NCBI RefSeq assembly: GCF_003814515.1
Contig: NZ_RKQJ01000004.1
Span: 186,001 to 250,000, forward strand
From: Salinicoccus roseus
GTDB lineage: Bacteria; Bacillota; Bacilli; Staphylococcales; Salinicoccaceae
Reading direction: 5' to 3'
DNA length: 64,000 nucleotides
The notes beneath the pieces were generated by a model. The model worked only from the letters and a program-made list of their open reading frames with translations. It made no database searches and had not been told where the DNA came from. A program made the translations under genes and the position numbers. Below are positions 52,732 to 60,986 of the stretch, in pieces. Every line of letters starts with the position of its first letter. The first letter of the stretch is position 1.

Positions 52732-54180
52732 ATGGAACTAACAGGAACATTGATCGTTATACTCGTAATTGCCGCACTGCTCATCGCCGGTGCTGTTGGC
52801 TGGTATCTTTTCATGAAGGCCAGATACCGTACCGTCCCTTCCAACGAAGCGCTCATCGTCACAGGACCGAATCTTGGGGATGAAACTAAAGAGACAAATA
52901 TATATAAAGATGATCAGGGCCGTTATATGAAGGTCATCCGCGGGGGCGGCCACAGGCTCAAACTCTTCCAGACTGGTACGAGAGTATCCCTGAAATCATT
53001 CCAGCTGCAAATTTCAACACCAAAGGTCTATACACTTGAAGGTGTGGGCATCTATGGTCAGGCTGTCGCAACTGTAAAAGTGGCCGATGACCTGGATGGC
53101 ATCGTAAAGTATGCAGAACAGTTCCTTGGGAAGGACCAAGAGGATATCGAACATGAAATATCCGAAGTCCTGAATTCGAATCTGCGAGCAATCCTGTCTA
53201 AGATGACAGTGGAGCAGATCAATAAGGATCGTGAGAGCTTCAACGAACAAGTGCGTGAAATCGCCCAGGATCAGCTGAACAGGATGGGATTCAAAATCAC
53301 TTCCCTGGGCCTATCAGACTTGAAGGATGACGAAAATTATCTTGAAAACCTCGGCCGTCCGCAGATTGCCAGGGTGAAGAAGGAAGCAGAAATTGCAGAA
53401 TCCGAGAATAGGCGCGAAACGGAAATCCAGCAGGCTAAAGATAACGAAGACATTTCCAACGAACAGTACAAAAGGGAAATGAATATCGCCGACAGCCGCA
53501 AGGAAAAAGACTTGAAGGACGCCAAGATACTTGCTGAAACCGAGAAGGAAAATGCAGCTGCCAGGGCTGCCGGCCAGCTTGAAGAGGAAGAGAGGCGCCT
53601 GGAAGTGGAGCGTCAACGTCTGGAGATCCGCGAGCAGGAGAAGCAGAACGAGTTGAAGCTTCGCCAGATGGAGCGTGAAAATGATGTGGCGCTTGAGAAG
53701 CAGCAGGTGGAGGTCCGCAGACAGCAGGCTGAAGCGGACTACTATGCACGCACCAAGGAAGCTGAAGCAAGAGCCGAGGCACGCACGGCCGAAGGTAAGG
53801 CTGAAGCGGAAGTCATCAGGGAGAAGAGCATGGCTGAGGCCGAGGCCATTGAACGCCGGGCCAAAGCAATGGCCGAGCATAAAGATGTCATCATCCTCGA
53901 ACAGTTCATTGAAATCATGCCTGAATTCGCCAGGGCCGTCAGTGAATCACTCGGCAATGTGGAATCCATCCGTATCCTCGATGGCGGCAGTGGAGATCAG
54001 TTGAACTCATTGCCGAACACAGTGACAGGAACCATGGCCAAGCTTCAGGAAAGCATGGGACAGATGACCGGCTTCGACATGGAAAGTTTCCTCGGAAATC
54101 TATCCAATGAGGAGAAGAAGGAAAAGGATCAGGCCCCTGATGAAAAAGCTGAACAGGATAGTGACGATTATTCGATCTAG
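52732..54180 (+). CDS. floT: Flotillin-like SPFH protein (FloT/YuaG)
   Basis: Membrane-scaffold protein that marks functional microdomains. It has an N-terminal membrane helix (about residues 5-28), the SPFH domain (about 30-220: SNEALIVTGPN, GGGHRLKLFQ, SLKSFQLQISTP, KMTVEQINKDRESF), and a long coiled coil rich in Glu, Arg and Ala (about 225-390), as in flotillins. Its length is 482 residues. In Bacillus it is paired with nfeD, which is absent here. The GGGAG box supports ATG 52732. It ends at a bidirectional terminator. Confidence 0.92.
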   Translation: MELTGTLIVILVIAALLIAGAVGWYLFMKARYRTVPSNEALIVTGPNLGDETKETNIYKDDQGRYMKVIRGGGHRLKLFQTGTRVSLKSFQLQISTPKVYTLEGVGIYGQAVATVKVADDLDGIVKYAEQFLGKDQEDIEHEISEVLNSNLRAILSKMTVEQINKDRESFNEQVREIAQDQLNRMGFKITSLGLSDLKDDENYLENLGRPQIARVKKEAEIAESENRRETEIQQAKDNEDISNEQYKREMNIADSRKEKDLKDAKILAETEKENAAARAAGQLEEEERRLEVERQRLEIREQEKQNELKLRQMERENDVALEKQQVEVRRQQAEADYYARTKEAEARAEARTAEGKAEAEVIREKSMAEAEAIERRAKAMAEHKDVIILEQFIEIMPEFARAVSESLGNVESIRILDGGSGDQLNSLPNTVTGTMAKLQESMGQMTGFDMESFLGNLSNEEKKEKDQAPDEKAEQDSDDYSI

Positions 54181-54200
54181 CACCTCCATATCAAGAATTA

Positions 54201-54242
54201 AAAGAGAGCCTGACCGTCATAAACGATGGTCAGGCTCTCTTT
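54201..54242. terminator. Bidirectional terminator between floT and rluA
   Basis: A long stem (54201-54215 pairing with 54228-54242) flanks a 12-base loop, with a run of A before and of T after, so it works on both strands. Confidence 0.85.
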
Positions 54243-54278
54243 GATGGTCGGGAGACTGCGTCTCCACACGGCTTCGGA

Positions 54279-55166
54279 TCAATTGAAGCTGCGCATGAAT
54301 GCACTTGGAACTTCCGACTCGAACCTCAGGGTTTCTCCACTCTTCGGATGTCTGAATGCAAGGACATGGGCATGCAGACCCATCCTCCGGATGGGATTGC
54401 TGCGGGAACCATATTTTTTATCCCCCACGATGGGATGACCGAGTTCCTGCATGTGAACGCGAATCTGATTTTTACGTCCCGTCTCCAGATTGACTTTCAA
54501 TAAAGATGAATTTTTATTGGATTTCAACACTTTATAATGGGTTACAGCTTTCTTTCCGTGATTTGGATTTTTACTCGATCGTACAGTAAGCGTCTTATCT
54601 TCAGTCAACCAGGAACTGATGGTCCCATCCTCCTGCACCCTTCCTTCGACGAGTGCGATATAGGTGCGCTCGGAGACGGTATTCTTCCAGGCATTCTGCA
54701 ATTTCTGCTGCACGTCTTTACTTTTGGCGAACATCATCACTCCGGAAGTATCACGGTCCAGACGGTGCACGACAAAGACCCGGTTTCTGGGATGGCTGCG
54801 CTGTACATGGTCTGAGAGCTGACGGTAGGCAGTCATCTGATTCTCCTTATCCGACGCAATCGACAGCATCCCCGCTTCCTTTTCAACCACAATCACATCA
54901 TCGTCTTCATGCAGTATCTTGATTCCCTTCACTTTCACATTCCTTGCCCCGAAACGGGAATTGATTTCAACACGGTCTCCGGGCTGCAACACCGCATTGA
55001 ATTGGGTGGTCGCTTCGCCGTTCACATGGATCTGGCCGCGGCCTAAGATCCCCTTCACTGACTTGCGGCTGCGCGAAGGCATCTTTTCAAATAGGAACTT
55101 CAGCAGCTCTGTCGATTCTTCAACGATCCATTCGGCATCCGGGCCATTCGATTTCTTGCTTTTCAT
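54279..55166 (-). CDS. RluA family pseudouridine synthase
   Basis: Isomerises uridine in rRNA or tRNA to pseudouridine. The 295 residues contain an N-terminal S4-like RNA-binding domain (SRSRKSVKGILGRGQIHVNGEATTQFNAVLQPGDRVEI), then the catalytic motif HRLDRDTSGVMMFAK with its nucleophilic Asp (about residue 145), and the C-terminal RKNQIRVHMQELGHPIVGDKKYG. GAAGGAG precedes the ATG. Bacillales carry several RluA-type paralogues, so the exact target base (for example 23S U746 or tRNA U32) is not decided. It is transcribed alone. Confidence 0.9.
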   Translation of the reverse strand: MKSKKSNGPDAEWIVEESTELLKFLFEKMPSRSRKSVKGILGRGQIHVNGEATTQFNAVLQPGDRVEINSRFGARNVKVKGIKILHEDDDVIVVEKEAGMLSIASDKENQMTAYRQLSDHVQRSHPRNRVFVVHRLDRDTSGVMMFAKSKDVQQKLQNAWKNTVSERTYIALVEGRVQEDGTISSWLTEDKTLTVRSSKNPNHGKKAVTHYKVLKSNKNSSLLKVNLETGRKNQIRVHMQELGHPIVGDKKYGSRSNPIRRMGLHAHVLAFRHPKSGETLRFESEVPSAFMRSFN

Positions 55167-55393
55167 TATATTATACTCCTTCTACTTCACTTCATTTTGC
55201 TCTTCCTTAATGGACATTATAGCATTTATGGACAGGTTTAAATATCACTTGGAGCAGCTCAAAATCCATGGAACCTTTTTATACGTCCACCATAAAGGGT
55301 AGATATGGTTATGTACTTCAACACTATCCATCATTTCATAATTCACTGGCGCGTGAAGTGAAAGAATAGGATTTTGATAAAGGCGGAGAGACA

Positions 55394-56437
55394 ATGAAGA
55401 AATTCTACAGTGATGTCATTCAATATAGAGGGAGCCATTATGACTTCGGCTTCTTCCAAGGCGAACAGCTTAGAGAGTCGTCGATTCTGCCCAATCGTGA
55501 AAAGCAGTGGGCATCCCGGAGAAACCGTCATTTCCTGATCAACCCGGAGGCATTCACATCAGTCATCTCAAAAGTTGCACCAGCCATACTGGAAGAAATA
55601 GATGGCCTTGCCGATGCACTGGAAATGGACATGGATGAGGCCTTCCGTCTGTTCGGCGGCTATTATCGGGAATACATCCGGAGCGGGTGTTCAATCTTCA
55701 CCGATTCCGACTTCATGGTCCGAAACTACGACAGTCATCCCCGTGGATACGAAGGGCGTTATACATTTTATGCCCCGACCGATGAAGGCTATGCCGTAAT
55801 TGGACCGTCCATGCAGATAACCGGACGGATAGACGGTATGAATGAAAAGGGTCTCGTGATGGGATACAACTTCACCCATAGTAAGAATTCCGGCGATGGG
55901 TTCATATGCAATATGATTGGCCGGCTCATACTGGAGACATGCGCAGATGCAGAGGAGGCCATTTCCCTATTGGAAAAGCTTCCACACAGGCATTCCTTCA
56001 GCTATATCCTTCTCGATGCTGAAGGGGCGTCCTACGTTGTTGAAGCCTCTCCAAGGAAAGTCGCCGTCAGGGAATCCAATGTTTGTACAAACCATTTCCA
56101 TCTGCTCGATGAGGAGAACCGATACCGCCAGGAAGAAACACGCCAGCGGGAGCAGACCATCCAAAATGAGCAGCAGCGTGCTGCCAATCCCTATGAAGCC
56201 TTTAAAGTCATGAACGATCCGGCACATGGCGTATTCTCCAACAAATATGATGCTTCAGCAGGAACGATACACACTTCCGTCTATTTTCCAAAGGAGCTGA
56301 AAGCATGGTATGTGATAGGTCCCGATAAGGAACCGGTCATCTTTGACTTCAACAAATGGCTGGAAGGGGAGAACGTCAACGTCAGGCAGATCAAAGGGAT
56401 GCTCGACTACCACCGGCCGTTCGTCAATATGGGATAG
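55394..56437 (+). CDS. C45 family autoproteolytic acyltransferase/hydrolase
   Basis: Ntn-hydrolase-type protein of 347 residues related to acyl-CoA:6-aminopenicillanate acyltransferase. Maturation cuts before the nucleophile Cys in RSGCSIFTDSDFMVRNYD (about residue 100), exposing it as the new N-terminus. Other family segments include GPSMQITGRIDGMNEKGLVMGYNF. Bacterial members remove or transfer acyl groups from unknown amides; no penicillin gene is near. A GGCGGAGAGACA box lies before the ATG. No partner gene identifies its substrate. Confidence 0.88.
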   Translation: MKKFYSDVIQYRGSHYDFGFFQGEQLRESSILPNREKQWASRRNRHFLINPEAFTSVISKVAPAILEEIDGLADALEMDMDEAFRLFGGYYREYIRSGCSIFTDSDFMVRNYDSHPRGYEGRYTFYAPTDEGYAVIGPSMQITGRIDGMNEKGLVMGYNFTHSKNSGDGFICNMIGRLILETCADAEEAISLLEKLPHRHSFSYILLDAEGASYVVEASPRKVAVRESNVCTNHFHLLDEENRYRQEETRQREQTIQNEQQRAANPYEAFKVMNDPAHGVFSNKYDASAGTIHTSVYFPKELKAWYVIGPDKEPVIFDFNKWLEGENVNVRQIKGMLDYHRPFVNMG

Positions 56438-56449
56438 AGGGGAACTGGC

Positions 56450-56512
56450 ATGTATAAATTTTTTAAAAAACGCATCATAGACAATACGGTTTATTCATGG
56501 TCACTCTCATGA
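56450..56512 (+). CDS. Possible 20-residue small protein
   Basis: An ATG at 56450 with AGGGG 7 bases upstream opens a 20-codon basic, aromatic frame that runs into the end of the opposite-strand TVP38 gene. The composition (MYKFFKKRII start) fits a small membrane-active peptide, but such short frames occur by chance. No known homologue. Confidence 0.2.
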   Translation: MYKFFKKRIIDNTVYSWSLS

Positions 56513-57180
56513 CGCCTTGTACGGCTCCAATAACGGTAGGAGACCCAGGTAAGAGCCACTACCGCAATCCACGCCACAATCACTATCGCGCCGCGGAATA
56601 CCGACGGATTGGCCGCAAAGGCACCTAAAGCCACTAGGGAAACCTGCCCGGGGATGGAAGCCAGAAGAGTAGCGGATATGAATGCATACTGCTTTATACC
56701 CAAAGCTCCAGCACCATAATTCACCGGCCAGTATGGCAGTCCGGGCATCAGCCTCACAGTACACATCGCCCAGAATCCTGCATTGCGGAGATAATTCTCT
56801 ACAATGGAACCATGGCTCCCCAGGAGCTGGAAGGTGAGGCGTTGACCCAGGGCACGTGCCAGCCAGTAGCCGATCCAGGAACCGAGCATCACTCCAGAAA
56901 CTGAGAGCAGTGTTCCTATGATCAGACCATAGAGTGAGCCGGCCACCAGAGCAGGCACCGTTATGGGGATGGGGGTGATGGCAATTGCTGCTGTAATACC
57001 CAGGAATACCAGAAAGCCGGCCCAGCCATAGCCAAGGATGATCTCCCGCATCTCCTCAGGTTCAGGCAGGTCCAGGTTGAAAACCGCCCATAACAAAAAT
57101 GCACCCAATACGATCAGGATAATCAACGATATAATCGAACGTAAACGTAAGATGACGGTGCGATTTTTGTCCAAACCCAT
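56491..57180 (-). CDS. TVP38/TMEM64 (DedA/SNARE-associated superfamily) membrane protein
   Basis: A 229-residue membrane protein with about five hydrophobic helices. GITAAIAITPIPITVPALVAGSLYGLIIGTLLSVSGVMLGSWIGYWLARALG is the recognisable family core, with the conserved Pro, Gly and RLMPGLPYWPVNYGAGALG loop. Related DedA-type proteins move or flip phospholipids and help set membrane potential; the role of this member is not proven. The ATG (MGLDKNRTV) is preceded by a GGGGGAG box. It is monocistronic. Confidence 0.85.
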   Translation of the reverse strand: MGLDKNRTVILRLRSIISLIILIVLGAFLLWAVFNLDLPEPEEMREIILGYGWAGFLVFLGITAAIAITPIPITVPALVAGSLYGLIIGTLLSVSGVMLGSWIGYWLARALGQRLTFQLLGSHGSIVENYLRNAGFWAMCTVRLMPGLPYWPVNYGAGALGIKQYAFISATLLASIPGQVSLVALGAFAANPSVFRGAIVIVAWIAVVALTWVSYRYWSRTRRHESDHE

Positions 57181-57379
57181 AGATTCTCCCCCTTTGGCTC
57201 AGATTTGAAACATGTCTGGTGTTCATTCAATATTATTCTTCAATCCTAATATCATATGATGAGTCTTTATTTATGAAAACTCTCAGCGTATCGTTTAATG
57301 ACATAGTTTTAACTAATGTGGTTTTATCCCTACTAAAAAACTAGAGATTGAGTTGACATGTAGTTTTCTTTGATATCGC
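57181..57379. other. Gap between TVP38 and the first IS30 copy
   Basis: About 200 AT-rich bases with no gene seen, including the TVP38 promoter region. The boundary with the IS is the left inverted repeat at 57380. Confidence 0.5.
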
Positions 57380-58070
57380 CGATTGTAAAATTAAGCTAGA
57401 CACATAAAAAGGTCACGCATGATACACTCAAAATAGTTTTCCGACCAAAGAAATCATAGGAGTGATCACGCATCACCTACATCCATAATACTACGGATGA
57501 ACTGGTAATCATAGAAGCCTACTTCCATCAAGAGACACCGATTTCTCATATTGCGAAACGGATTGGACGTGCCCGTCAGACGGTTCATAATGTCATCGCA
57601 TATCTCAGGGACGGACACACCGCGCCGGATTATTATCAGCGCTATCAGGAAAACAAAAAGCGGTGTAGTAGAAAACGGATTGTCCTGCCAGCCGACCAAC
57701 AGGCGTATATTGAAAAGCAGGTGGCTCAGGGCTGGACGGCGGATGTCATTGTGGGTCGGCAGGAAATGCGGATTGATTGTTCAATTCGTACGCTGTACCG
57801 GATATTCAAGCGTGACATTTTTGACGCGGCCACATTGCCGATGCAGGGACACCGTCCCAACGGGGATTGAATGAACATTCCAATGGATTGCTCAGAAGGA
57901 ATGGACTGCCTAAAGATATGGATTTCAACACGGTCGATCAGGCTTTCGTCTCATCCGTCGCTGCAAAAAGAAACCACATACCAAGAAAATCACTAAACCA
58001 CTGCACGCCACTGGAAGTCTTTTTGAGTTACATGGGGGATAGAGAACTGTCTAGCTTATTTTGACAAACG
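57380..58070 (+). mobile_element. IS30-family element, internally deleted (copy 1)
   Basis: Terminal repeats of 23 bases at 57380-57402 and 58048-58070 match at 20 of 23 positions, and bound 691 bp. The transposase frame begins 92 bases inside the left end and stops within the right repeat. Compared with copy 2, 367 bp are missing from the middle, so the element is a defective relic that may still be moved in trans. Confidence 0.85.
57472..58064 (+). pseudogene. IS30-family transposase remnant (copy 1)
   Basis: The first half (57472 to the TGA after about 125 codons) encodes the helix-turn-helix part: ETPISHIAKRIGRARQTVHNVI, DQQAYIEKQVAQGWTADVIV. The second half (from about 57867 in another frame) has the C-terminal HIPRKSLNHCTPLEVF block. 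A 367-bp deletion joined the two between CAGGG and ACACC, with a GGG microhomology, and shifted the frame; the DDE residues are gone. The start position is ATC, 8 bases after an AGGAG box, so the ATG has also decayed. Confidence 0.85.
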
Positions 58071-58224
58071 AAAAAACCAAGAAATAAACCAAGACCACCA
58101 CTCTCGAACCCAATCTTTTGAGTGTAAGGGTTTAAAAATAGAATTCTATTTTTAAGAAATTCCTTCAGGTAGAGTGAGTTTTGTTTAAAATTAACGATAA
58201 GTATGAGCGAATAGGAGGATGACA

Positions 58225-58686
58225 ATGTCCAAAAGTATATTGAGTTTCAAACTAAAAGAATACCGAGAACATAATAACCTTACACAAGAAGATGTTGCGG
58301 AGTTATTAGGTGTGAGTGACAAATCAATTTCAAAATGGGAATTGGGGAACGGCTATCCAAGTAAGAAGAACATGATAAAACTATCAGAGTTATTGAATGT
58401 ATCACTGGAAGTGTTGGTCATTGAAGAACAAACTGCGGACGACAAATTGAAGAAAAGCGTTAAATATGGTCTGGTGAGTTATTGTATAATTTTTGCATTA
58501 ACAATATTGATTAGAGGGATTAAAGATACTAATCATTATCAAGAAATATTAAGTAGAGATCTTGATGAAATCATTAAAATAGTACTTATTAATTTCGGAC
58601 AGAATATTTATATTGCCATTGTACCGGCTGTGATTATTGGTCTGGTATGTTACTTCTACATCATTCCGCGGCAGCAAGTCGATTAA
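58225..58686 (+). CDS. XRE-family regulator with C-terminal membrane helices
   Basis: A 154-residue protein with an N-terminal helix-turn-helix (about residues 4-60: LKEYREHNNLTQEDVAELLGVSDKSISKWELGNGYP) and a C-terminal half with two hydrophobic helices (about 78-95 and 130-147). This is a membrane-bound regulator layout typical of Firmicutes. ATG 58225 lies 6 bases after AGGAGG; the ATG at 58219 touches the box. It is AT-rich and lies between two IS relics, which suggests cargo of transferred DNA. The target is unknown. Confidence 0.8.
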   Translation: MSKSILSFKLKEYREHNNLTQEDVAELLGVSDKSISKWELGNGYPSKKNMIKLSELLNVSLEVLVIEEQTADDKLKKSVKYGLVSYCIIFALTILIRGIKDTNHYQEILSRDLDEIIKIVLINFGQNIYIAIVPAVIIGLVCYFYIIPRQQVD

Positions 58687-59131
58687 ATAACCCCATGAGA
58701 TTTGCTTCAACTTATGATTTGGAAGATGGATTTCCAATTATTTTTAGAGTGTATTCCATTTAAAATGAAATACAAAAGGAGAGCGTAAAATAGTTTGTGT
58801 AAATGGATAAATAGAAAAAGGGAGCCCCTTTCTTGTAGAATTGAGTCACCACAACACATCCCAAGAGAAGGGATGCCTTCATTTACACATAATTATTGAC
58901 GGTTCCTCTAAAAAATGTCGCTTTTGTTGATGTGCATATTTTTTATGAATTCTTTTTGAACGTCTTCATTCCGATCTTTGCTTGTGACTTTAGGAGCTAT
59001 TTTGCATCTGTTTTGACTGTTATTTTGCACACTTAATTTAGAAATCCAACTGTCTTCGTGAAAAGATAAGCCGGGCTTTTTAACTTTAGTGCAAAATAAC
59101 ATCGAAATTGAAAATTCTGGTTAGTTGGATT
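58687..59131. other. Non-coding stretch with IS remnants
   Basis: 445 bases without a supported gene. They contain the IS256-like remnant (58787-58898), AT-rich DNA with the repeated motif TGCAAAATA (three times, both orientations), and a 64-codon minus-strand frame (59102-58908) with no recognisable homologue or start signal. Confidence 0.5.
58787..58898. mobile_element. IS256-like or MITE-like remnant with inverted ends
   Basis: Subterminal repeats at 58787-58805 and 58880-58898 match at 14 of 19 positions, and the inner TGTGTAAATG is identical. The remaining 74 bp carry no transposase. The ends resemble the TTGTGTAAA-type ends of IS256-family elements (from memory). Confidence 0.35.
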
Positions 59132-60078
59132 ATGTTAACCCCTGCAGAGATCTACTATATAGAAGCCCATTTCCATCACGACACACCGATTTCTCATATT
59201 GCGAAACGGATTGGGCGTGCCTGTCAGACGGTTCATAATGTCATCGCATATCTCAGGGACGGGCACACCGCGCTGGATTACTATCAGGCTATCAGGAAAA
59301 CAAAAAACGCTGTGGTAGAAAACGGATGGTCCTGCCGACCGACCAGCAGGCGTATATTGAAAGGCAGGTGGCTCAGGGCTGGACGCCGGATGTCATCGTC
59401 GATCGGCAGGAAATGTCGATTGACTGTTCAGGCCGTACACTGTATCGGATGTTCAAACGGGAAGCTTTTGATGCGGCCACACTGCCGATGCAGGGCAAGC
59501 GAAAACTGAACAGCCATCAGGAACGCCGGGGGCGTCAGGCGTTCCGGCGCAACATTTCCGAAAGGACAACTGACTACCCGGCGTTCAATGATGAATTGGG
59601 CCACCTGGAAGGCGACACCATCGTTGGTGTCCGTCACAAGAGTGCCGTCATCACGCTGGTCGAACGCCTGTCAAAAGCCATCATCACCCTGAAACCCGAA
59701 GGCCGGACGGCGCAGGATATCGAGGCTGCCATCAATACATGGTGTCAAGAGATGCCCAGAAACCTGTTCAAATCCATCACTTTCGACTGTGGCAAGGAAT
59801 TCTCCAACTGGCAATCGATGAGCAATCGGAATGACCTGTCCATCTACTTTGCCGATCCGGGGACACCGTCTCAACGGGGGCTGAATGAACATTCCAATGG
59901 GTTGCTCAGAAGGGATGGACTGCCTAAAGACATGGACTTCAACACGGTCGATCAGGCTTTTGTCTCATCCGTCGCTGCAAGAAGAAACTACATCCCGAGA
60001 AAATCACTAAACTACTGCACGCCACTGGAAGTCTTTTTGAGTTACATGGGGGATAGAGAACTGTCTAGCCTATTTTGA
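59132..60078 (+). pseudogene. IS30-family transposase with -1 frameshift (copy 2)
   Basis: Read across a single missing base between 59287 and 59288, the protein is one DDE transposase: N-terminal HTH (ISHIAKRIGRACQTVHNVI), then DYYQ(R)YQENKKR, ELGHLEGDTIVGVRHKSAVITLVE with catalytic D, FDCGKEF, and the C-terminal NEHSNGLLRRDGLP and RKSLNYCTPLEVF blocks. Copy 1 keeps the extra C, which restores the frame, so the shift is a mutation rather than programmed. The larger frame from ATG 59326 lacks the N-terminal HTH. Confidence 0.85.
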
Positions 60079-60084
60079 CAAACG
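60062..60084 (+). repeat. IS30 right inverted repeat (copy 2)
   Basis: A 23-base end almost identical to 58048-58070 and 63514-63536; the transposase stop codon lies inside it. Confidence 0.85.
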
Positions 60085-60097
60085 ATAATAATTAAAG

Positions 60098-60130
60098 AAT
60101 GCCTGCTTACCAGTCGAGTAAGCAGGCATT
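60098..60130 (-). terminator. Terminator next to the Usp stub
   Basis: A 13-bp stem (60098-60110 with 60118-60130) with a T-rich tail on the minus strand, just past the Usp stub. Confidence 0.75.
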
Positions 60131-60135
60131 TTATG

Positions 60136-60252
60136 CTATTTGATAATCATCACAGGTGTATTGATGCGTTTTGCAGCCTTATGAGTTACATGACCAAGGA
60201 CATGTTTAATATCCATTTTAAAACGTTTGTTGCCCATTACTATCCAGCGCAT
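60136..60252 (-). pseudogene. C-terminal stub of a UspA-family gene
   Basis: A 38-codon frame encodes VMGNKRFKMDIKHVLGHV and THKAAKRINTPVMIIK, the ATP-binding end of a universal stress protein (compare the intact UspA at 8.1 kb). The N-terminal two thirds are missing. Its ATG overlaps the TGA stop of the TetR gene as TGATG, so a deletion has joined it to that gene. Translation of a useless peptide is likely; no function is expected. Confidence 0.75.
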
Positions 60253-60842
60253 CAGATTCCCACGGTTTTGAATACACCATTTATCGTAAATTTTTCAATA
60301 AACATTGCCATCTCTTCAATTGACTCTTCAAAGCCGCCTTTGACCCATTTTAAAATTATACCGATATGGGCGTTTGTAATGTAAGTAATCAAATAATCAG
60401 TAAATATTTCAGAATCCAGTTCAACACCGAATTCTCTGCTTTTCACTTTATAAAAATCAAACATATGCTGTGAAAAATATTTTGCAAGTTCTGCGCTGCC
60501 GAGACTATTTGCAATAACGAGTACGCGTTTGCGGTTATCTTTAAGATACTGGAACATTTTCAGAATAGTATTGTTAAGATCGCTCTCATCCACATCTTTC
60601 AAACTGCTGCCTGTAATATTTTTGTAGAGCAGCTGTTCAATATCCGTCATCATCGAATTTTGATAACTTTCTATCAGTTCGTATTTGTCCTTATAATAAG
60701 TATAAAATGTTCCCCGGTTAATCATGGCTTCTGAACTTATGTCCTGGATAGTAATGCTTTCAAACGGTTTTTGCTCAAGCAAGGTTATGATGGCATTGTC
60801 AATTGCATTTAGTGTTTTCTGTACTCTTAAATCTTTTTTCAA
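60252..60842 (-). CDS. TetR/AcrR family regulator
   Basis: A 197-residue repressor. The N-terminal HTH (TIQDISSEAMINRGTFYTYYKDKYELIESYQ) is followed by an all-helical ligand domain. The TTG at 60842 has AAAGG 9 bases upstream and gives the natural start MKKDLRVQKTLNAIDNA; the upstream ATG at 60884 adds unlikely residues. It is divergent from the YhgE-like gene and shares the 25-bp operator between them, so it probably represses itself and that gene, released by a drug-like or lipid ligand. Confidence 0.88.
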   Translation of the reverse strand: MKKDLRVQKTLNAIDNAIITLLEQKPFESITIQDISSEAMINRGTFYTYYKDKYELIESYQNSMMTDIEQLLYKNITGSSLKDVDESDLNNTILKMFQYLKDNRKRVLVIANSLGSAELAKYFSQHMFDFYKVKSREFGVELDSEIFTDYLITYITNAHIGIILKWVKGGFEESIEEMAMFIEKFTINGVFKTVGI

Positions 60843-60902
60843 AAATAAACAACCTTTCTCTGCAATGTGTTGGTTATCCCACAAACCTGGTTATATCAAC
60901 CA

Positions 60903-60957
60903 TTGAAGAATAATTTAATCGACTTATAATGGGTTATTGTACATCGTGTACGATAAC
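60903..60957 (+). promoter_or_regulatory. Promoter and TetR operator between tetR and the YhgE/Pip gene
   Basis: A -35 TTGAAG (60903-60908) and -10 TATAAT (60925-60930), 16 bp apart, face the YhgE gene. The dyad GTTATTGTACA (60933-60943) and TGTACGATAAC (60947-60957), mirrored at 10 of 11 positions around TCG, sits right after the -10, a position that would block initiation when bound. Confidence 0.8.
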
Positions 60958-60986
60958 TTTAACACAAAAAAATGAAGGATGATTAA

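Larger units (their letters stand above)
59132..60084 (+). mobile_element. IS30-family element with frameshifted transposase (copy 2)
   Basis: The right inverted repeat (60062-60084) is present and matches copy 1 with one change. No matching left end is seen: the sequence before about 59150 diverges from copy 1, so the 5' end is replaced or altered. The right half is nearly identical to copy 1. Confidence 0.7.

Noticed and set aside
58908-59102. A 64-codon minus-strand frame between IS relics
   Set aside because: No start signal and no recognisable homology; it lies in AT-rich remnant DNA.
59108-60078. Programmed -1 frameshifting in IS30 copy 2
   Set aside because: IS30 transposases are normally single frames, and copy 1 carries the extra base that restores the frame, so mutation is the simpler reading.
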